Source: Marivibrio sp040218065
Lineage (GTDB): Bacteria; Pseudomonadota; Alphaproteobacteria; UBA8366; Aestuariispiraceae
Length of the DNA: 64,000 nt
Assembly: GCF_040218065.1 (NCBI RefSeq)
Contig: NZ_JAVJQE010000013.1
Location: 310,001-374,000, forward strand
Direction: 5' to 3'
The notes under the pieces were generated by a model that saw only the letters and a list, made by a program, of their open reading frames with translations, was not told the origin of the DNA and did no database searches. The position numbers and the translations under genes were made by a program. This document shows, piece by piece, positions 1-8,680 of the stretch. Positions within the stretch are counted from its first letter, which is position 1. Each line of letters starts with the position of its first letter.

Positions 1-1
1 C

Positions 2-1099
2 GTGCTCGTGATACTCGGCGACCAGTTGACCGCCGCCTGGACCCGCGCCCAGCGCGAGATCGGCGTTCTGGCGCCCGAGCCGATGTCGGTCGGCGACCTG
101 TTCGCCGGCGCTCTACTCCCGGGGCTGTTGCTGGTCGCGCTTTACCTGCTGTTTCAGTTCGTCTACGCCCGTCTCCGCCCGCAGGTCGCACCGGACGGGA
201 CCGATGCGCGCGCGCGCCCCCCCGCGCCCTGGGAGCTGCTGCGCGCGCTCGTCCCGACGGCGGGCCTCATCCTGGCGGTGCTCGGCGCAATCCTGGCCGG
301 CCTCGCCACGCCGACGGAAGCGGCGGCGCTGGGCGCGGCCGGCGCGACGCTTTTGGCCGGCGCCCGGGTCGATTGGGAGCGGCGCGCGCCGGCCCGCCTG
401 ATTGGGATCGGCGTTCTCGGCCTGATCGCGGCGTTGGCGCTGGAGGCGGCGTTCGACCTGCGGCTCGGCCGGGAGGATCCGCCGATCGCGGATCAGGTCG
501 CGATATGGGGGGCGGCGGCGGCCTGCCTCGCCGTCGCGCTCGGCCTCGGCGACGCCGTTCGGCGGCTGCATCGGGCCGGCGTGCTGACGGCCGTCAACCG
601 GGAGACGCTGGACCTTGTCGCCATGATCTTCACGATCCTGATCGGCGCGTCCGTCTTCAGTCTGGTGTTTCGGGGACTCGGCGGCGAGGAGCTTGTCGCG
701 GACGCGCTTCACAGCGCGCCGGGCGGCGTTTGGGGCGCGACGGCGCTGGTGCTGGGCGTGATGATCGCGCTCGGCTTCTTCTTGGATTTCGTCGAGATTT
801 GCTTTGTTGTGGTGCCGATCGCCGCCCCGATGCTGCTGGCCAACGACGTCGTCAGCCCGATCTGGCTCGGCGTCATGATGGCCGTCGCGTTGCAGAGTTC
901 GTTCCTGACGCCGCCCTTCGGATTCGCGCTGTTTTATCTACGCGGCGTCGCGCCGGAGGAGGTTGCGACCGCCGCGATCCACCGCGGCGCCCTGCCCTAT
1001 GTCGCACTGCAGATCGCAGCGCTCGGGGTGCTGGCGCTGGCGCCGCCCCTCGCGACTTGGCTGCCGGCGCGGCTTTTCGGCGGCGATTTTCCGATGTAG
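2..1099 (+). CDS. TRAP transporter large permease (DctM-type), 5'-truncated
   Basis: This is the C-terminal part of the large membrane subunit of a tripartite ATP-independent periplasmic transporter, which uses an ion gradient to import a solute (often an organic acid) delivered by a periplasmic binding protein. The readable 365 residues are mostly long hydrophobic segments. The last ~100 residues carry the DctM pattern, with a GFFLDFVEICF stretch, a LGVMMAVALQSSFLTPPFGF stretch and a terminal hydrophobic helix. The reading frame is open to the window edge, so the gene starts upstream. The substrate cannot be told, because the binding protein and small permease lie outside the window. The stop is a TAG, and the downstream gene is convergent. 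Confidence 0.88.
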   Translation: MLVILGDQLTAAWTRAQREIGVLAPEPMSVGDLFAGALLPGLLLVALYLLFQFVYARLRPQVAPDGTDARARPPAPWELLRALVPTAGLILAVLGAILAGLATPTEAAALGAAGATLLAGARVDWERRAPARLIGIGVLGLIAALALEAAFDLRLGREDPPIADQVAIWGAAAACLAVALGLGDAVRRLHRAGVLTAVNRETLDLVAMIFTILIGASVFSLVFRGLGGEELVADALHSAPGGVWGATALVLGVMIALGFFLDFVEICFVVVPIAAPMLLANDVVSPIWLGVMMAVALQSSFLTPPFGFALFYLRGVAPEEVATAAIHRGALPYVALQIAALGVLALAPPLATWLPARLFGGDFPM

Positions 1100-1107
1100 C
1101 AGGGCCG

Positions 1108-1140
1108 AAAAAAGGCCCGGGCGATCCACTCGCCCGGGCC
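1108..1140 (-). terminator. Rho-independent terminator of bioY
   Basis: A perfect 11-bp stem (1114-1124 with 1130-1140, GGCCCGGGCGA) closes a 5-base loop. Read on the minus strand it is followed at once by six T residues (1113-1108). It lies 27 bp past the bioY stop. On the plus strand there is no T run, so it mainly serves bioY. Confidence 0.85.
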
Positions 1141-1166
1141 CGATTTCCGCCGCTCGCGCGGGCCGC

Positions 1167-1784
1167 TCAGCGCAGGCGCGTAACCGCCTTGCGCGCCAGC
1201 GGCAGCACGGCCGCGGCCAGCGCGATCTTGGCTGCGGCCCCGATCAGGAAGGGCAGCACGCCGCTGGCGACCGCCGCCTGGACGCCGCCGGCTACGTCGA
1301 GCCCCTTGGCCGCCATCAGGAAGGAGGTCAGCCACAGCGCGCCGAAACCGAAGATGATCGCCGTGCCCAGCGCATTCGCCGCCAGCGTGCGAAGGGGCGA
1401 GGCGTCCCAGCCGCGCTCCGCCAACCAGCCGACCGCGGCGGCGGCGAAGACGAATCCGACCAGATAGCCGGCCGTCGGGCCCATCATATAGGCGGGTCCC
1501 GCGCCCGGCCCGGCAAAGACCGGCAGCCCCATCACGCCTTCGGCCAGATAGGCGAGCACCGTCGCCCCGCCCAGCTTCCAGCCGTAGGCCATGCCGATCA
1601 CCAAGATCGCAAAGGTCTGCATCGTCATCGGCACGGGGAACATCGGCACGTTGATCTTGGCGGAGAGCGCGATCAGCGCCGTGCCGGCCAACACCAGGAT
1701 GATGTTGCGCGACAGCCGGCTCGCCCCCTCGGCGCGCCAAAGGCTATCGACCAGGGTGGGGTGCATCGTCGTCGTGTGGGCCAT
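1167..1784 (-). CDS. bioY: Biotin transporter BioY
   Basis: This is the membrane S-component that binds biotin and imports it, alone or with an ECF ATPase module. The protein has 205 residues, the family's usual size, with six hydrophobic segments. It has the BioY hallmarks: INVPMFPVPMTMQTFA after the first helix, then LAEGVMGLPVFAG and GPTAGYLVGF. No bioM or bioN ATPase genes are nearby, so it may act alone or with a distant ECF module. It lies 55 bp downstream of the cupin gene on the same strand and has its own terminator. A 17-bp palindrome sits between the cupin stop and the bioY start. Confidence 0.93.
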   Translation of the reverse strand: MAHTTTMHPTLVDSLWRAEGASRLSRNIILVLAGTALIALSAKINVPMFPVPMTMQTFAILVIGMAYGWKLGGATVLAYLAEGVMGLPVFAGPGAGPAYMMGPTAGYLVGFVFAAAAVGWLAERGWDASPLRTLAANALGTAIIFGFGALWLTSFLMAAKGLDVAGGVQAAVASGVLPFLIGAAAKIALAAAVLPLARKAVTRLR

Positions 1785-1822
1785 GGGAATTCCCTACTCC
1801 TTGTCCCGAATAGAACCGCTGT

Positions 1823-1839
1823 GTGCGCTTATAGCGCAC
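1823..1839. promoter_or_regulatory. Palindrome upstream of bioY
   Basis: GTGCGC-TTATA-GCGCAC is a perfect dyad with 6-bp arms. It lies about 40 bp before the bioY start and abuts the cupin stop. It could be an operator or a weak hairpin. It does not match the TTATA-type BioR box as I know it, so no regulator is proposed. Confidence 0.35.
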
Positions 1840-2214
1840 TCAACCCGGTGCGTCATGGGTTTCGAAGGCCGCAGGACTTGTGATCTCCAACAACTCGCAA
1901 TCGTCCGAGCAGCGCAGCAGTTCATGCGCAATCCCCGGCGGCTGGTGGACGCAGGCTCCCGCCTCCAGACGCACCAACCCCCGCCCTTCATACTCGAATT
2001 CGACCCAGCCGTTCAGGACATAGACCATCTGAAAATCCAGCGCATGGGTGTGACGGCCGGTCCCGCCGGTGCAGGCTTCGCGAGCGCGAATCACCTGCGC
2101 GTGGAACTTGCCGTCCGTCGCCGCGTCGATCCCCAGATCGCGATACTCGAAGAAACTGCGCAGTCCGTCTCCTTCGAAAGCCGCGTCCTGTGCGTGCTGC
2201 ACGGAAAAGCGCAT
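1840..2214 (-). CDS. Small cupin-domain protein
   Basis: This 124-residue protein is a single cupin barrel. The first metal-binding motif appears as GRHTHALDFQMVYVLNGWVEFEYEG (given by its key residues H-x-H and downstream E/Y), followed by a second motif with PPGIAHELL, so a metal-binding cupin is likely. Small cupins of this kind act as dioxygenases, isomerases or ligand sensors; nothing here decides which. I chose the ATG at 2214 because the strong GGAGGAGG ribosome binding site at 2221-2228 then has good spacing, while an ATG at 2220 would abut it. The TauD-like gene is divergent, 121 bp away. Confidence 0.8.
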   Translation of the reverse strand: MRFSVQHAQDAAFEGDGLRSFFEYRDLGIDAATDGKFHAQVIRAREACTGGTGRHTHALDFQMVYVLNGWVEFEYEGRGLVRLEAGACVHQPPGIAHELLRCSDDCELLEITSPAAFETHDAPG

Positions 2215-2335
2215 TATCATCCTCCTCCGGCGCTGATCGTTCCCGCACAGTAGGCCGCGCCGCCGACAGGGTCGAGGCCCCCTTTGACAACGCAACGTTG
2301 GTCCTTACATGCCTCATAGACCAAGGAGGCGCACC

Positions 2336-3349
2336 ATGACAGACGCCGCGACCATTCCCCCTCTCGACCCCGCCCGCATCGCCGAGATCCGGGCGGCGGG
2401 CGGCGAGATCACCCCGCTCGAGCCGCTCGGCGCGGAAGTCCGCGGGATCGACCTGCGCCGGCCGGAACCGCCGCACGAGGCGGCGCGCGCCGCGCTGGAG
2501 CGCGAGATGGCGGAGCGCGGCTTCCTCGTCTTCAAGAACGAGGCCCAGATCGAACCGGACGATTTTCTGCGAGCCAGCTGCTGGTGGGGCGGGCGTCGGT
2601 TGCACAGCACGCACGGGGTTCACCCTGCGACGCCGGGCAACAACCACCACATTTTCCGCCTCTCCAACGACAAGCGCCACGGCATTCCCGGCGTTGGGCC
2701 GCAATGGCACAATGACGGCAGCTTCAACACCGACACCTTCTCGCATTCGGGCTACCACATCATCCGCCCGGCGGAGCGCGGCGGCGGCACCTACTTCGCG
2801 CATCAGGGCGCGGCCTACGATGCGTTGCCGGACGCCCGGAAAGAACTCTGGGAGCGTCTGTCGTCCGTCAACTCCGCCTCGGGCGTCGTCCACCCGTTGG
2901 TGCACGAGCATCCGGTCTCGGGCCGTAAATGCATCTGGCTGCATCTGGGAATGACCGGCGCCGTCATCGAGAAAGCGGCCGATCAACACGGCTTTCGCCT
3001 GCTGGACGCCGAGGAGCTGACGGAGCTTTGCCGCCAGTACAACGAGATCCTGAACGCCGGCCTTGAGAACGGCTACGCGATCAATTTCGAGTACCAGCAG
3101 AACGACTGCGTCTTCATCGACAACCTGGCGGTCGCGCACCGGGCCGCGCCCGAAGCGCACCTTCCGGCCGAACAGCAAGGCCTGCGCATCATGCATCGCA
3201 GCACAGTGCGCGGCGTCCAGGATCTGGCCCCGGGCTTCGGCCTGCCGCTGCAGCTCGACATCTACGGCGCCAGCCCGCTGGGCGACGGCGTCTGGCGCGG
3301 CGGCGGCCTTGGATTCCGTTGGGAAGAAGGCATCCCGATGCAGAATTGA
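2336..3349 (+). CDS. TauD/TfdA-family 2-oxoglutarate/Fe(II) dioxygenase
   Basis: This 337-residue protein belongs to the taurine/2,4-D dioxygenase fold, which couples oxidative decarboxylation of 2-oxoglutarate to substrate hydroxylation. The iron triad is visible as H125-x-D127 (in WHNDGSF) and the distal H268 (DNLAVAHR), with an Arg near 286 positioned to bind 2-oxoglutarate. An N-terminal PLEPLGAEVRGIDL segment is typical of the family. The ATG at 2336 is preceded by AAGGAGG with 7-base spacing, so the ATG 27 bp upstream is not used. The substrate is unknown, and no sulfonate transporter lies next to it. Confidence 0.87.
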   Translation: MTDAATIPPLDPARIAEIRAAGGEITPLEPLGAEVRGIDLRRPEPPHEAARAALEREMAERGFLVFKNEAQIEPDDFLRASCWWGGRRLHSTHGVHPATPGNNHHIFRLSNDKRHGIPGVGPQWHNDGSFNTDTFSHSGYHIIRPAERGGGTYFAHQGAAYDALPDARKELWERLSSVNSASGVVHPLVHEHPVSGRKCIWLHLGMTGAVIEKAADQHGFRLLDAEELTELCRQYNEILNAGLENGYAINFEYQQNDCVFIDNLAVAHRAAPEAHLPAEQQGLRIMHRSTVRGVQDLAPGFGLPLQLDIYGASPLGDGVWRGGGLGFRWEEGIPMQN

Positions 3350-3742
3350 CGGGCCGGCGCGCGAATCGATCGGCGGATCGGATCTCTTCCCGATGTGCGC
3401 GCCGCCCGCCGGGTCGGCCGCGCGCTCGGGCGGCGCCCTCCTCGGCTCAATCGGGAACCGACGCCCAGGAGGCTCTATCAAACATGACGAATTCGCCAGG
3501 GGGCGGCCTAAAAGCCGCCGCAACAAGGCGGATTCTCGGCTCGCGGCGGGGCGTCCGCGCCCGCCGCCGCATTTCCTGCCCGGCGCGCGCGAGATCTGTG
3601 ACGGGCGTCGTGCGGCCCGCGCTTCATTTGCCGCTTCAAGCGCAGGCCCGTCTTCCCTACACTGCGCCCAGTGCGAGACGGACGGCGGGTGCGTCGCCGA
3701 TGCGGGGTCGGCGTCGCGGTCTGTGTATCGGGGAGCGATCTA
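3350..3742 (+). other. Intergenic region before the barrel/FecR pair
   Basis: This GC-rich stretch of about 390 bp has no recognisable gene. A short open frame after an AGGAGG at about 3470 reads as Arg-rich nonsense and continues out of frame into the next gene. I see no strong hairpin with a T run. It should hold the promoter of the downstream pair. Confidence 0.4.
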
Positions 3743-5167
3743 TTGCGGATCTGGGACCGAGCGAGGGAGCGTCCGCGCCGGCCGTATCCTACGGCCTTTT
3801 TGGGGGCGGCGTTGGGGGCGGCGTTGGCGGTGACGCCGGCGGCGGGCGACTCGCGCGCCTCGGCCGCGGACGGTGTCGCCCATATCGTGCAGACGGCGCA
3901 GGCGAGCGAGCCGATGACGGACGCCGCCCACCGGAGCAGTCTTCTGAATCTTCTCCAGACCGGCTCGGTCGAGGACGTCCTGGCCCATGTGCAGCTGTTG
4001 GTCGACGCGGAACGCTACGAGCGCGCCGCGGGGCTGCTCCATTCCCTGCTGATCCGCGCGCCGGACAATGTCGAGGTCAAACTGCTGCTGGCGCAGCTTT
4101 ATCTGGCGCTGGACGTTCCCAACCAAGCGGCGCTCTACGCCGAGCAGGCGCGGGGCGCCGACGGCGCGAGCGCGGAGCAACGCCGCCGCGCCGATCGCTT
4201 GGTCAGCGCCGCGCGCACCCCCGACCCGCGTGCGAGCGACGGACTGGTCCTTGACGGTCGCGTCAGGGCGGGTGTGCGCTACAGCAGCAACGCCAACCGC
4301 GGGACGTCAGAGGACTCGGTGCTGGTCAACGGCCGCGCCATCGCGACGCCGGACGCGAGCGAGGCGGAGGAGGACTTCGACGGCTTCGCCACACTCTACG
4401 GCCGGCTCCGCGCGCCGCTTTCCGAGCGCCTTCAACTCGACACGCAGGGTTTTCTGTTCGCCCGCAAATACAGCGACCTGTCCGAGAGCGACGTGCTGGC
4501 CGGGCGTCTGGAGCCGGGGATCGTGATCGATCTCGGCTCACGCGGCGACCTCTCGGCGACGCTTCGCCCCTACGCCGCCGTCTCGGCCGCGACCGCGCAA
4601 ACAGACCTCGCGCTTCAGACGGGCGCGGTCGGCGTCGACGGGGTCCAGCAACTCGGCTCGCTCTGGCGCTTCACCGAGCGCTTCGAGATCGCGCGCTACA
4701 ACTACCGCGCCGGCGAAGACAGCCCGAACGCCGACGATCAGGACGCAACGCAGGCGAGCCTCGATCTGCGAGCGTTGCGCGATTTGGGCGACGGGCTCGG
4801 CGTCAGCGCCCGCTATGAGGCGAGCGTCCGCGACGCGGCCGCGCCCTTTAACGACCGGTTCCGTCAACGCATCGGCGCGGGCGTCAGCCAAGCCTACCCG
4901 ACCACCCTGCTCGAGACCGATCGTCCGTCCAGCATCGGTTTCGACGTGACCTACATCCGGACGGTCTATGACGAGCCCAACCCCGCCATCTCGGCCGCGA
5001 CGGCGCGGCGCGACAACGAGTGGCGGGCGTCGGCGTCGCACAGCCTGCCGCTGGGCGCCGACGCCGCGCTCCACGCCGACGCGACCTACAGCCGGCGGCA
5101 GTCCAATCTGGCGAACTACGACCGAGACGGTCTTGATCTTGTCTTGAGCGTCTCGTCTCGTTTTTGA
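3743..5167 (+). CDS. TPR plus outer-membrane beta-barrel protein (SLAM/DUF560-like)
   Basis: From the TTG at 3743 this reads as 474 residues. An Arg-rich start and a hydrophobic stretch (AFLGAALGAALAVTPAAG) form a signal peptide. A helical region with TPR-like character follows (about residues 85-150). The last ~300 residues alternate polar and hydrophobic positions and end in ...VSSRF, the terminal Phe expected of outer-membrane barrels. This order (TPR then barrel) is that of surface lipoprotein assembly modifiers, which flip proteins across the outer membrane. The TTG has a GGGGAG site at good spacing; a GTG at 3671 would add a poor, Arg-rich 24 residues. A FecR-domain gene follows after 45 bp, so the two probably work together. 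Confidence 0.72.
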   Translation: MRIWDRARERPRRPYPTAFLGAALGAALAVTPAAGDSRASAADGVAHIVQTAQASEPMTDAAHRSSLLNLLQTGSVEDVLAHVQLLVDAERYERAAGLLHSLLIRAPDNVEVKLLLAQLYLALDVPNQAALYAEQARGADGASAEQRRRADRLVSAARTPDPRASDGLVLDGRVRAGVRYSSNANRGTSEDSVLVNGRAIATPDASEAEEDFDGFATLYGRLRAPLSERLQLDTQGFLFARKYSDLSESDVLAGRLEPGIVIDLGSRGDLSATLRPYAAVSAATAQTDLALQTGAVGVDGVQQLGSLWRFTERFEIARYNYRAGEDSPNADDQDATQASLDLRALRDLGDGLGVSARYEASVRDAAAPFNDRFRQRIGAGVSQAYPTTLLETDRPSSIGFDVTYIRTVYDEPNPAISAATARRDNEWRASASHSLPLGADAALHADATYSRRQSNLANYDRDGLDLVLSVSSRF

Positions 5168-5212
5168 GGCCGCATGTAAAAAAGGACCCCGCGACCCCGG
5201 GGGTGAAAGGCT

Positions 5213-6112
5213 ATGAACCGGTTCCAGTTTCTCAGTTCCGCGAGCGTCATCGCCATCCTGTTGGCGCAGGGCGCGGCGCCGCCCGCCTTCGCGGCGCCGG
5301 AGCAGGCCGGGGTCGCGACTGCAGCCGTCCCCTCTATCCGCGCCTTGCTGGAGGGGCGCGACGTCCGCTCGATCGCCGTCGGCAACCCGATTTTCCGCGA
5401 CGAGCGGATCGAAACCGGCCCGAACGGCCAATTGCACGTGCTGCTGCTGGACGAGACCAGCCTGACTCTAGGCCCGAATTCCGAGATCGTGGTCAACTCG
5501 TTCCTCTACGACCCGGACACCGGAACCGGCGAGCTTGCGCTCGAACAGGTGAGCGGCGTCATGCGCCTTATCGGCGGTCAGCTGACCAAGTCCGGCGATG
5601 TCAGCGTCCGCGCGACCAACGCCACGATCGGCATCCGCGGCGGCATCGCCGTGATCGTCTCCGACGGCGCAGGCGGATGGCGGGTCTTCTTCGTGTTCGG
5701 TCAATCGCTCAGCGTCGCGGGCGACGACGGCGAGACGGTGAACACCACGCAGATCAGCACCGCCATCACGATTTCGGCTGACGGTGCGATCAGCGAGCCG
5801 GAACCCTACGAACCCGCCGAGTTGAACGAGGCGCTCAACGATCTGGACTCGAACCCGGGCGAGCAGCAGCGCGTCGAAGTCCCGGACGCCGTCCTGACCA
5901 ACCTGATCGATCGGCTGGAGCGGCAGGGCGGCGAAACGGACGACGGTTTCGACGATCAGGACGGCGGCGGGGATCCGCCCGGCGGAGAGGATGCGGTGAC
6001 GTTGGAGGAACTGGAAGACCTGCTAGGCGTCGATCTTCTGAATGAAGAGCAGACCCGGGAGGTCTTCGAGGACTTGAGCGACCAGGACGAGCAAGAAGAG
6101 GTGCTGACCTAG
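5213..6112 (+). CDS. Exported FecR-domain protein
   Basis: This 299-residue protein has a clear signal peptide (about residues 1-27, ending PPAFAA). A FecR domain follows (about residues 40-175), with GNPIFRDERIETGPNGQLHV and an LTLGPNSEIVV segment. The rest is an acidic Asp/Glu/Gly-rich tail with DDGFDDQDGGGD. Unlike FecR of iron uptake it has no transmembrane anchor between cytoplasmic and periplasmic parts and no sigma factor beside it. It is therefore better read as a periplasmic or surface FecR-like sensor or scaffold paired with the upstream barrel. It converges with the sulfotransferase gene. Confidence 0.82.
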   Translation: MNRFQFLSSASVIAILLAQGAAPPAFAAPEQAGVATAAVPSIRALLEGRDVRSIAVGNPIFRDERIETGPNGQLHVLLLDETSLTLGPNSEIVVNSFLYDPDTGTGELALEQVSGVMRLIGGQLTKSGDVSVRATNATIGIRGGIAVIVSDGAGGWRVFFVFGQSLSVAGDDGETVNTTQISTAITISADGAISEPEPYEPAELNEALNDLDSNPGEQQRVEVPDAVLTNLIDRLERQGGETDDGFDDQDGGGDPPGGEDAVTLEELEDLLGVDLLNEEQTREVFEDLSDQDEQEEVLT

Positions 6113-6141
6113 GGGGCGCCGCTCGGCCCGCCCCGATCCGT

Positions 6142-7002
6142 TCAGAACCGCGCCATCTTGTAGCCGAAGCGCTCCATCATCACCCCGCAGACGCGGTTGA
6201 AGGCTTTGTGCTCCTTCGGCCCCCAATGCGCCCAGCGGGTCCGCGGGTCGAAGCCCTCCGGGCGCGGCTGCGGGCGAAAGTCCGTGAGGCCGCTCGGGTC
6301 GCGCGGCAGATAGCTGGACCCGATGACGGGCGCCGCCTCGGCATAGTCCAAGACCTCCGCCGTGGCCGCGAGGTCGAGCTGTCCGAGCAGCGCGGCCAAC
6401 GTCTTGCGCGGGCGCTCCGCCAAGGCTTCGAAACGGACCAGATGGACGCGACCCGCGCGCGTCAGATCCGCAGAGTCCGAAAGGAACCGATCCAAGCGCC
6501 GCGCCGCCTTGGCCCAATCGGCGCCGACCGCGACGGGCGTGCGCCCTTGGCCCCAGTGCGCGCGCACCGCGCTCTCGGCGATCGATCGCGGATCGCGCAG
6601 CAGCACCACGAGGCTCGCCGTCGGCATCAGCCGCAACGCCGCACGTTCATCCTGGAAGGCCGGGCTTTTGAACAGCGGACGGGGGACCGCCGGCGCCCCG
6701 AGATAGGCGGCGAGCGCCTCCCCCAATCCGGCCGTCAGCGCGTCGGCGGAGCGTCGGGCCGGCGGCAGGTCCTGCGCGCGACCGATCTCGGACAAGACGC
6801 CGAACAGCCCATCAGCGTACTCGACCAGCTTGCCCGCCTGGAAGGAGAGCATGTCTTCGGCGACCTCGCACAACGCCACGTCAGGATGGCGGGCGAGCAG
6901 ATCGGCGAGATGATTGGTCCCGCTTCGCCCGCGCAAGGCGCGGATCAGGATCGGTCGAACCGGACCGGCCGGCGTTCCTTTGTCCGCGTCGCGATCACGC
7001 AT
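6142..7002 (-). CDS. Sulfotransferase family protein
   Basis: This 286-residue protein carries the PAPS-binding signatures of sulfotransferases. An N-terminal phosphosulfate loop (RALRGRSGTNHLADLL) starts near residue 20, and a 3'-phosphate motif RDPRSIAES lies near residue 135. I chose the ATG at 7002 because GGGGAGGA lies 5 bases before it; a start at 7029 would overlap the upstream stop. It sits 23 bp after the glycosyltransferase gene in the same direction, so the pair may modify a surface glycan, but the acceptor is unknown. Confidence 0.8.
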   Translation of the reverse strand: MRDRDADKGTPAGPVRPILIRALRGRSGTNHLADLLARHPDVALCEVAEDMLSFQAGKLVEYADGLFGVLSEIGRAQDLPPARRSADALTAGLGEALAAYLGAPAVPRPLFKSPAFQDERAALRLMPTASLVVLLRDPRSIAESAVRAHWGQGRTPVAVGADWAKAARRLDRFLSDSADLTRAGRVHLVRFEALAERPRKTLAALLGQLDLAATAEVLDYAEAAPVIGSSYLPRDPSGLTDFRPQPRPEGFDPRTRWAHWGPKEHKAFNRVCGVMMERFGYKMARF

Positions 7003-7025
7003 GCGTTCCTCCCCTCGCCCGCCGG

Positions 7026-8621
7026 TCACCAGATCGGGTCGAACGCGGCCGGCCCGTCATACGCGCCCTCGAAGGCCGTGCGTCCGGCGGCCGCGTCGTC
7101 CGCCGCGGCGTCCGCCAGACCGCGCAGAACGCGCCCAGCGGCACCGTCGCATAGGGCGTCGAAGAGCGCCGCGACGGCAGGCGTCTCCACCGGTTGCAGC
7201 GACCCGGCCTCGGCCAAAACGGGTCCGGTCAGGCGAACGGCCAAGCCGTCTTCGGCGAGGACCCGCGCCGTCACCGCCAGCCATGCGGTCCCGTCCGCGC
7301 CGTCAGGCAACGACGGAAGTCCGGTGAGGACGCGGCGCGAGACGGCGATCGTCGACAATCGCCCCGGGATCGCATGCTTGGCCGCCTGCAAGGCGGCGCG
7401 CGCGGGCGCCCGGCCCAACGGCGGCGGCGTCGGCCGATCCGGCAGCCCGCCATAGCTCAGATGCACGGGGCTGGCGCTGGCGCTGAACGCCCGGCGATGG
7501 CGATCCAACGCATCCCCCGTCAGGCGATCGCCTGCGATGAGAAACAGCACGATCTCCCCGATGCAGGCGGCGGCGGCGTGCTGCAGCGCCGACGCCAGCC
7601 CGACCCCGGGCGCGCGCGCATAGTCGCGCACCGGGAACGGCAGCTCAGCCCGCGACGCGCTCGGGACGACGGCGTCTGCGGGGTGCACGACGACGGCGTC
7701 AATCGGCGGCGAGCGTTGGGCGGCCGCGCTGTCGAGCGAACGACGCACGGCCTCTTCGCCGCCCGGCCCAGCGACTACGATCAGGGAGGCCGGGCGCGTC
7801 GGCTCGGCGGCGAGCCATCGCGCGACCGCGCGACGCTTCAGGCCGCCGATGATGCGCCGTCTCAGCATCTCGGCGCGGCGCTCGCGGCGCTCGCTGAAAC
7901 GGGGCAGTTCCAACAGGTCGTCGAGAACGCGCGCGTAGTCCTTTAAAAGGCGCTCATGATCGTGGGTGATATTGTCGGCCCCAACCCGATAGGTGGCGAG
8001 CGACAAGGACAGGTGCGCCAACGCGTCAGGGCGTTCCGCGGCGAGGCGCAACGCCATATCGAGGTCTTCGCCGATGCGCACGTCCTCGCGAAACCCGCCC
8101 ATGCGCCGCAAGGCCCGCGTCCGCGCGAGGATGAGGCTGAGGCTCAGGATCGGCGTGCGCACGTCCTCGTCCAGCACGCTCGGCACGCTGCAAAGACCCG
8201 GCGCGTCCAGCCCGTAACGCGCAAAGCGGCGGCGAAAATCGCAATAGACCAGCGAAGCCTCGGGCGCCGCGCCGAGGGCCAGGGTCATGCGCTCCAGAAA
8301 CAGAGGATGCCAGACGTCATCGCTGTCGAGAAAGGCGACGAAAGGCGTCTCGACCGCCTCGAGGCCGCTGTTCGCCGCCGCGCCCGGCCCGCCCCGCGCC
8401 GCGCGGCGCACAAGCGTGACCGCGTCGCCGTAGGTCTGTTCGATAAAATCGGCGGAGCCGTCGTCGGAGGCGTCGTCGACCGCCAGAATGCGGGCCGGCG
8501 GGCTGGTTTGCGCCAGAATCGAGTCCAGCGCCGCGGCGACCGTATCGCGCCGGTTATGCACCCGCACCACGACGCTGACCCCGTCGCGCGACGCCCCGCG
8601 ATCCGTCGCGCCCTCGCTCAC
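7026..8621 (-). CDS. Family 2 glycosyltransferase with two GT-A-like halves
   Basis: This 531-residue protein has a clear GT2 domain at residues 15-250. It has VSVVVRVHNRRDTV at the start, ILAVDDASDDGS for nucleotide binding, and AFLDSDDVWHP supplying the DxD metal site. The second half (about residues 280-430) again resembles the start of a GT-A fold (SLIVVAGPGGEEAVRRSLDS) but lacks a clear DxD, so it is probably an inactive or divergent repeat. No membrane segment is visible, so it is likely cytoplasmic. It precedes a sulfotransferase gene, suggesting that a sulfated surface polysaccharide or protein glycan is built here. Confidence 0.82.
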   Translation of the reverse strand: MSEGATDRGASRDGVSVVVRVHNRRDTVAAALDSILAQTSPPARILAVDDASDDGSADFIEQTYGDAVTLVRRAARGGPGAAANSGLEAVETPFVAFLDSDDVWHPLFLERMTLALGAAPEASLVYCDFRRRFARYGLDAPGLCSVPSVLDEDVRTPILSLSLILARTRALRRMGGFREDVRIGEDLDMALRLAAERPDALAHLSLSLATYRVGADNITHDHERLLKDYARVLDDLLELPRFSERRERRAEMLRRRIIGGLKRRAVARWLAAEPTRPASLIVVAGPGGEEAVRRSLDSAAAQRSPPIDAVVVHPADAVVPSASRAELPFPVRDYARAPGVGLASALQHAAAACIGEIVLFLIAGDRLTGDALDRHRRAFSASASPVHLSYGGLPDRPTPPPLGRAPARAALQAAKHAIPGRLSTIAVSRRVLTGLPSLPDGADGTAWLAVTARVLAEDGLAVRLTGPVLAEAGSLQPVETPAVAALFDALCDGAAGRVLRGLADAAADDAAAGRTAFEGAYDGPAAFDPIW

Positions 8622-8680
8622 CGCCTCCTCCTCAGCTCCCGGATCCGCCGCAGCGAGGGTTAGCCTCCGCCTCGACGCCC

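Noticed and set aside
3484..3742. Plus-strand frame starting after an AGGAGG near 3470
   Set aside because: It reads as Arg/Gly-rich low-complexity sequence, runs out of frame over the barrel gene's start and has no domain.
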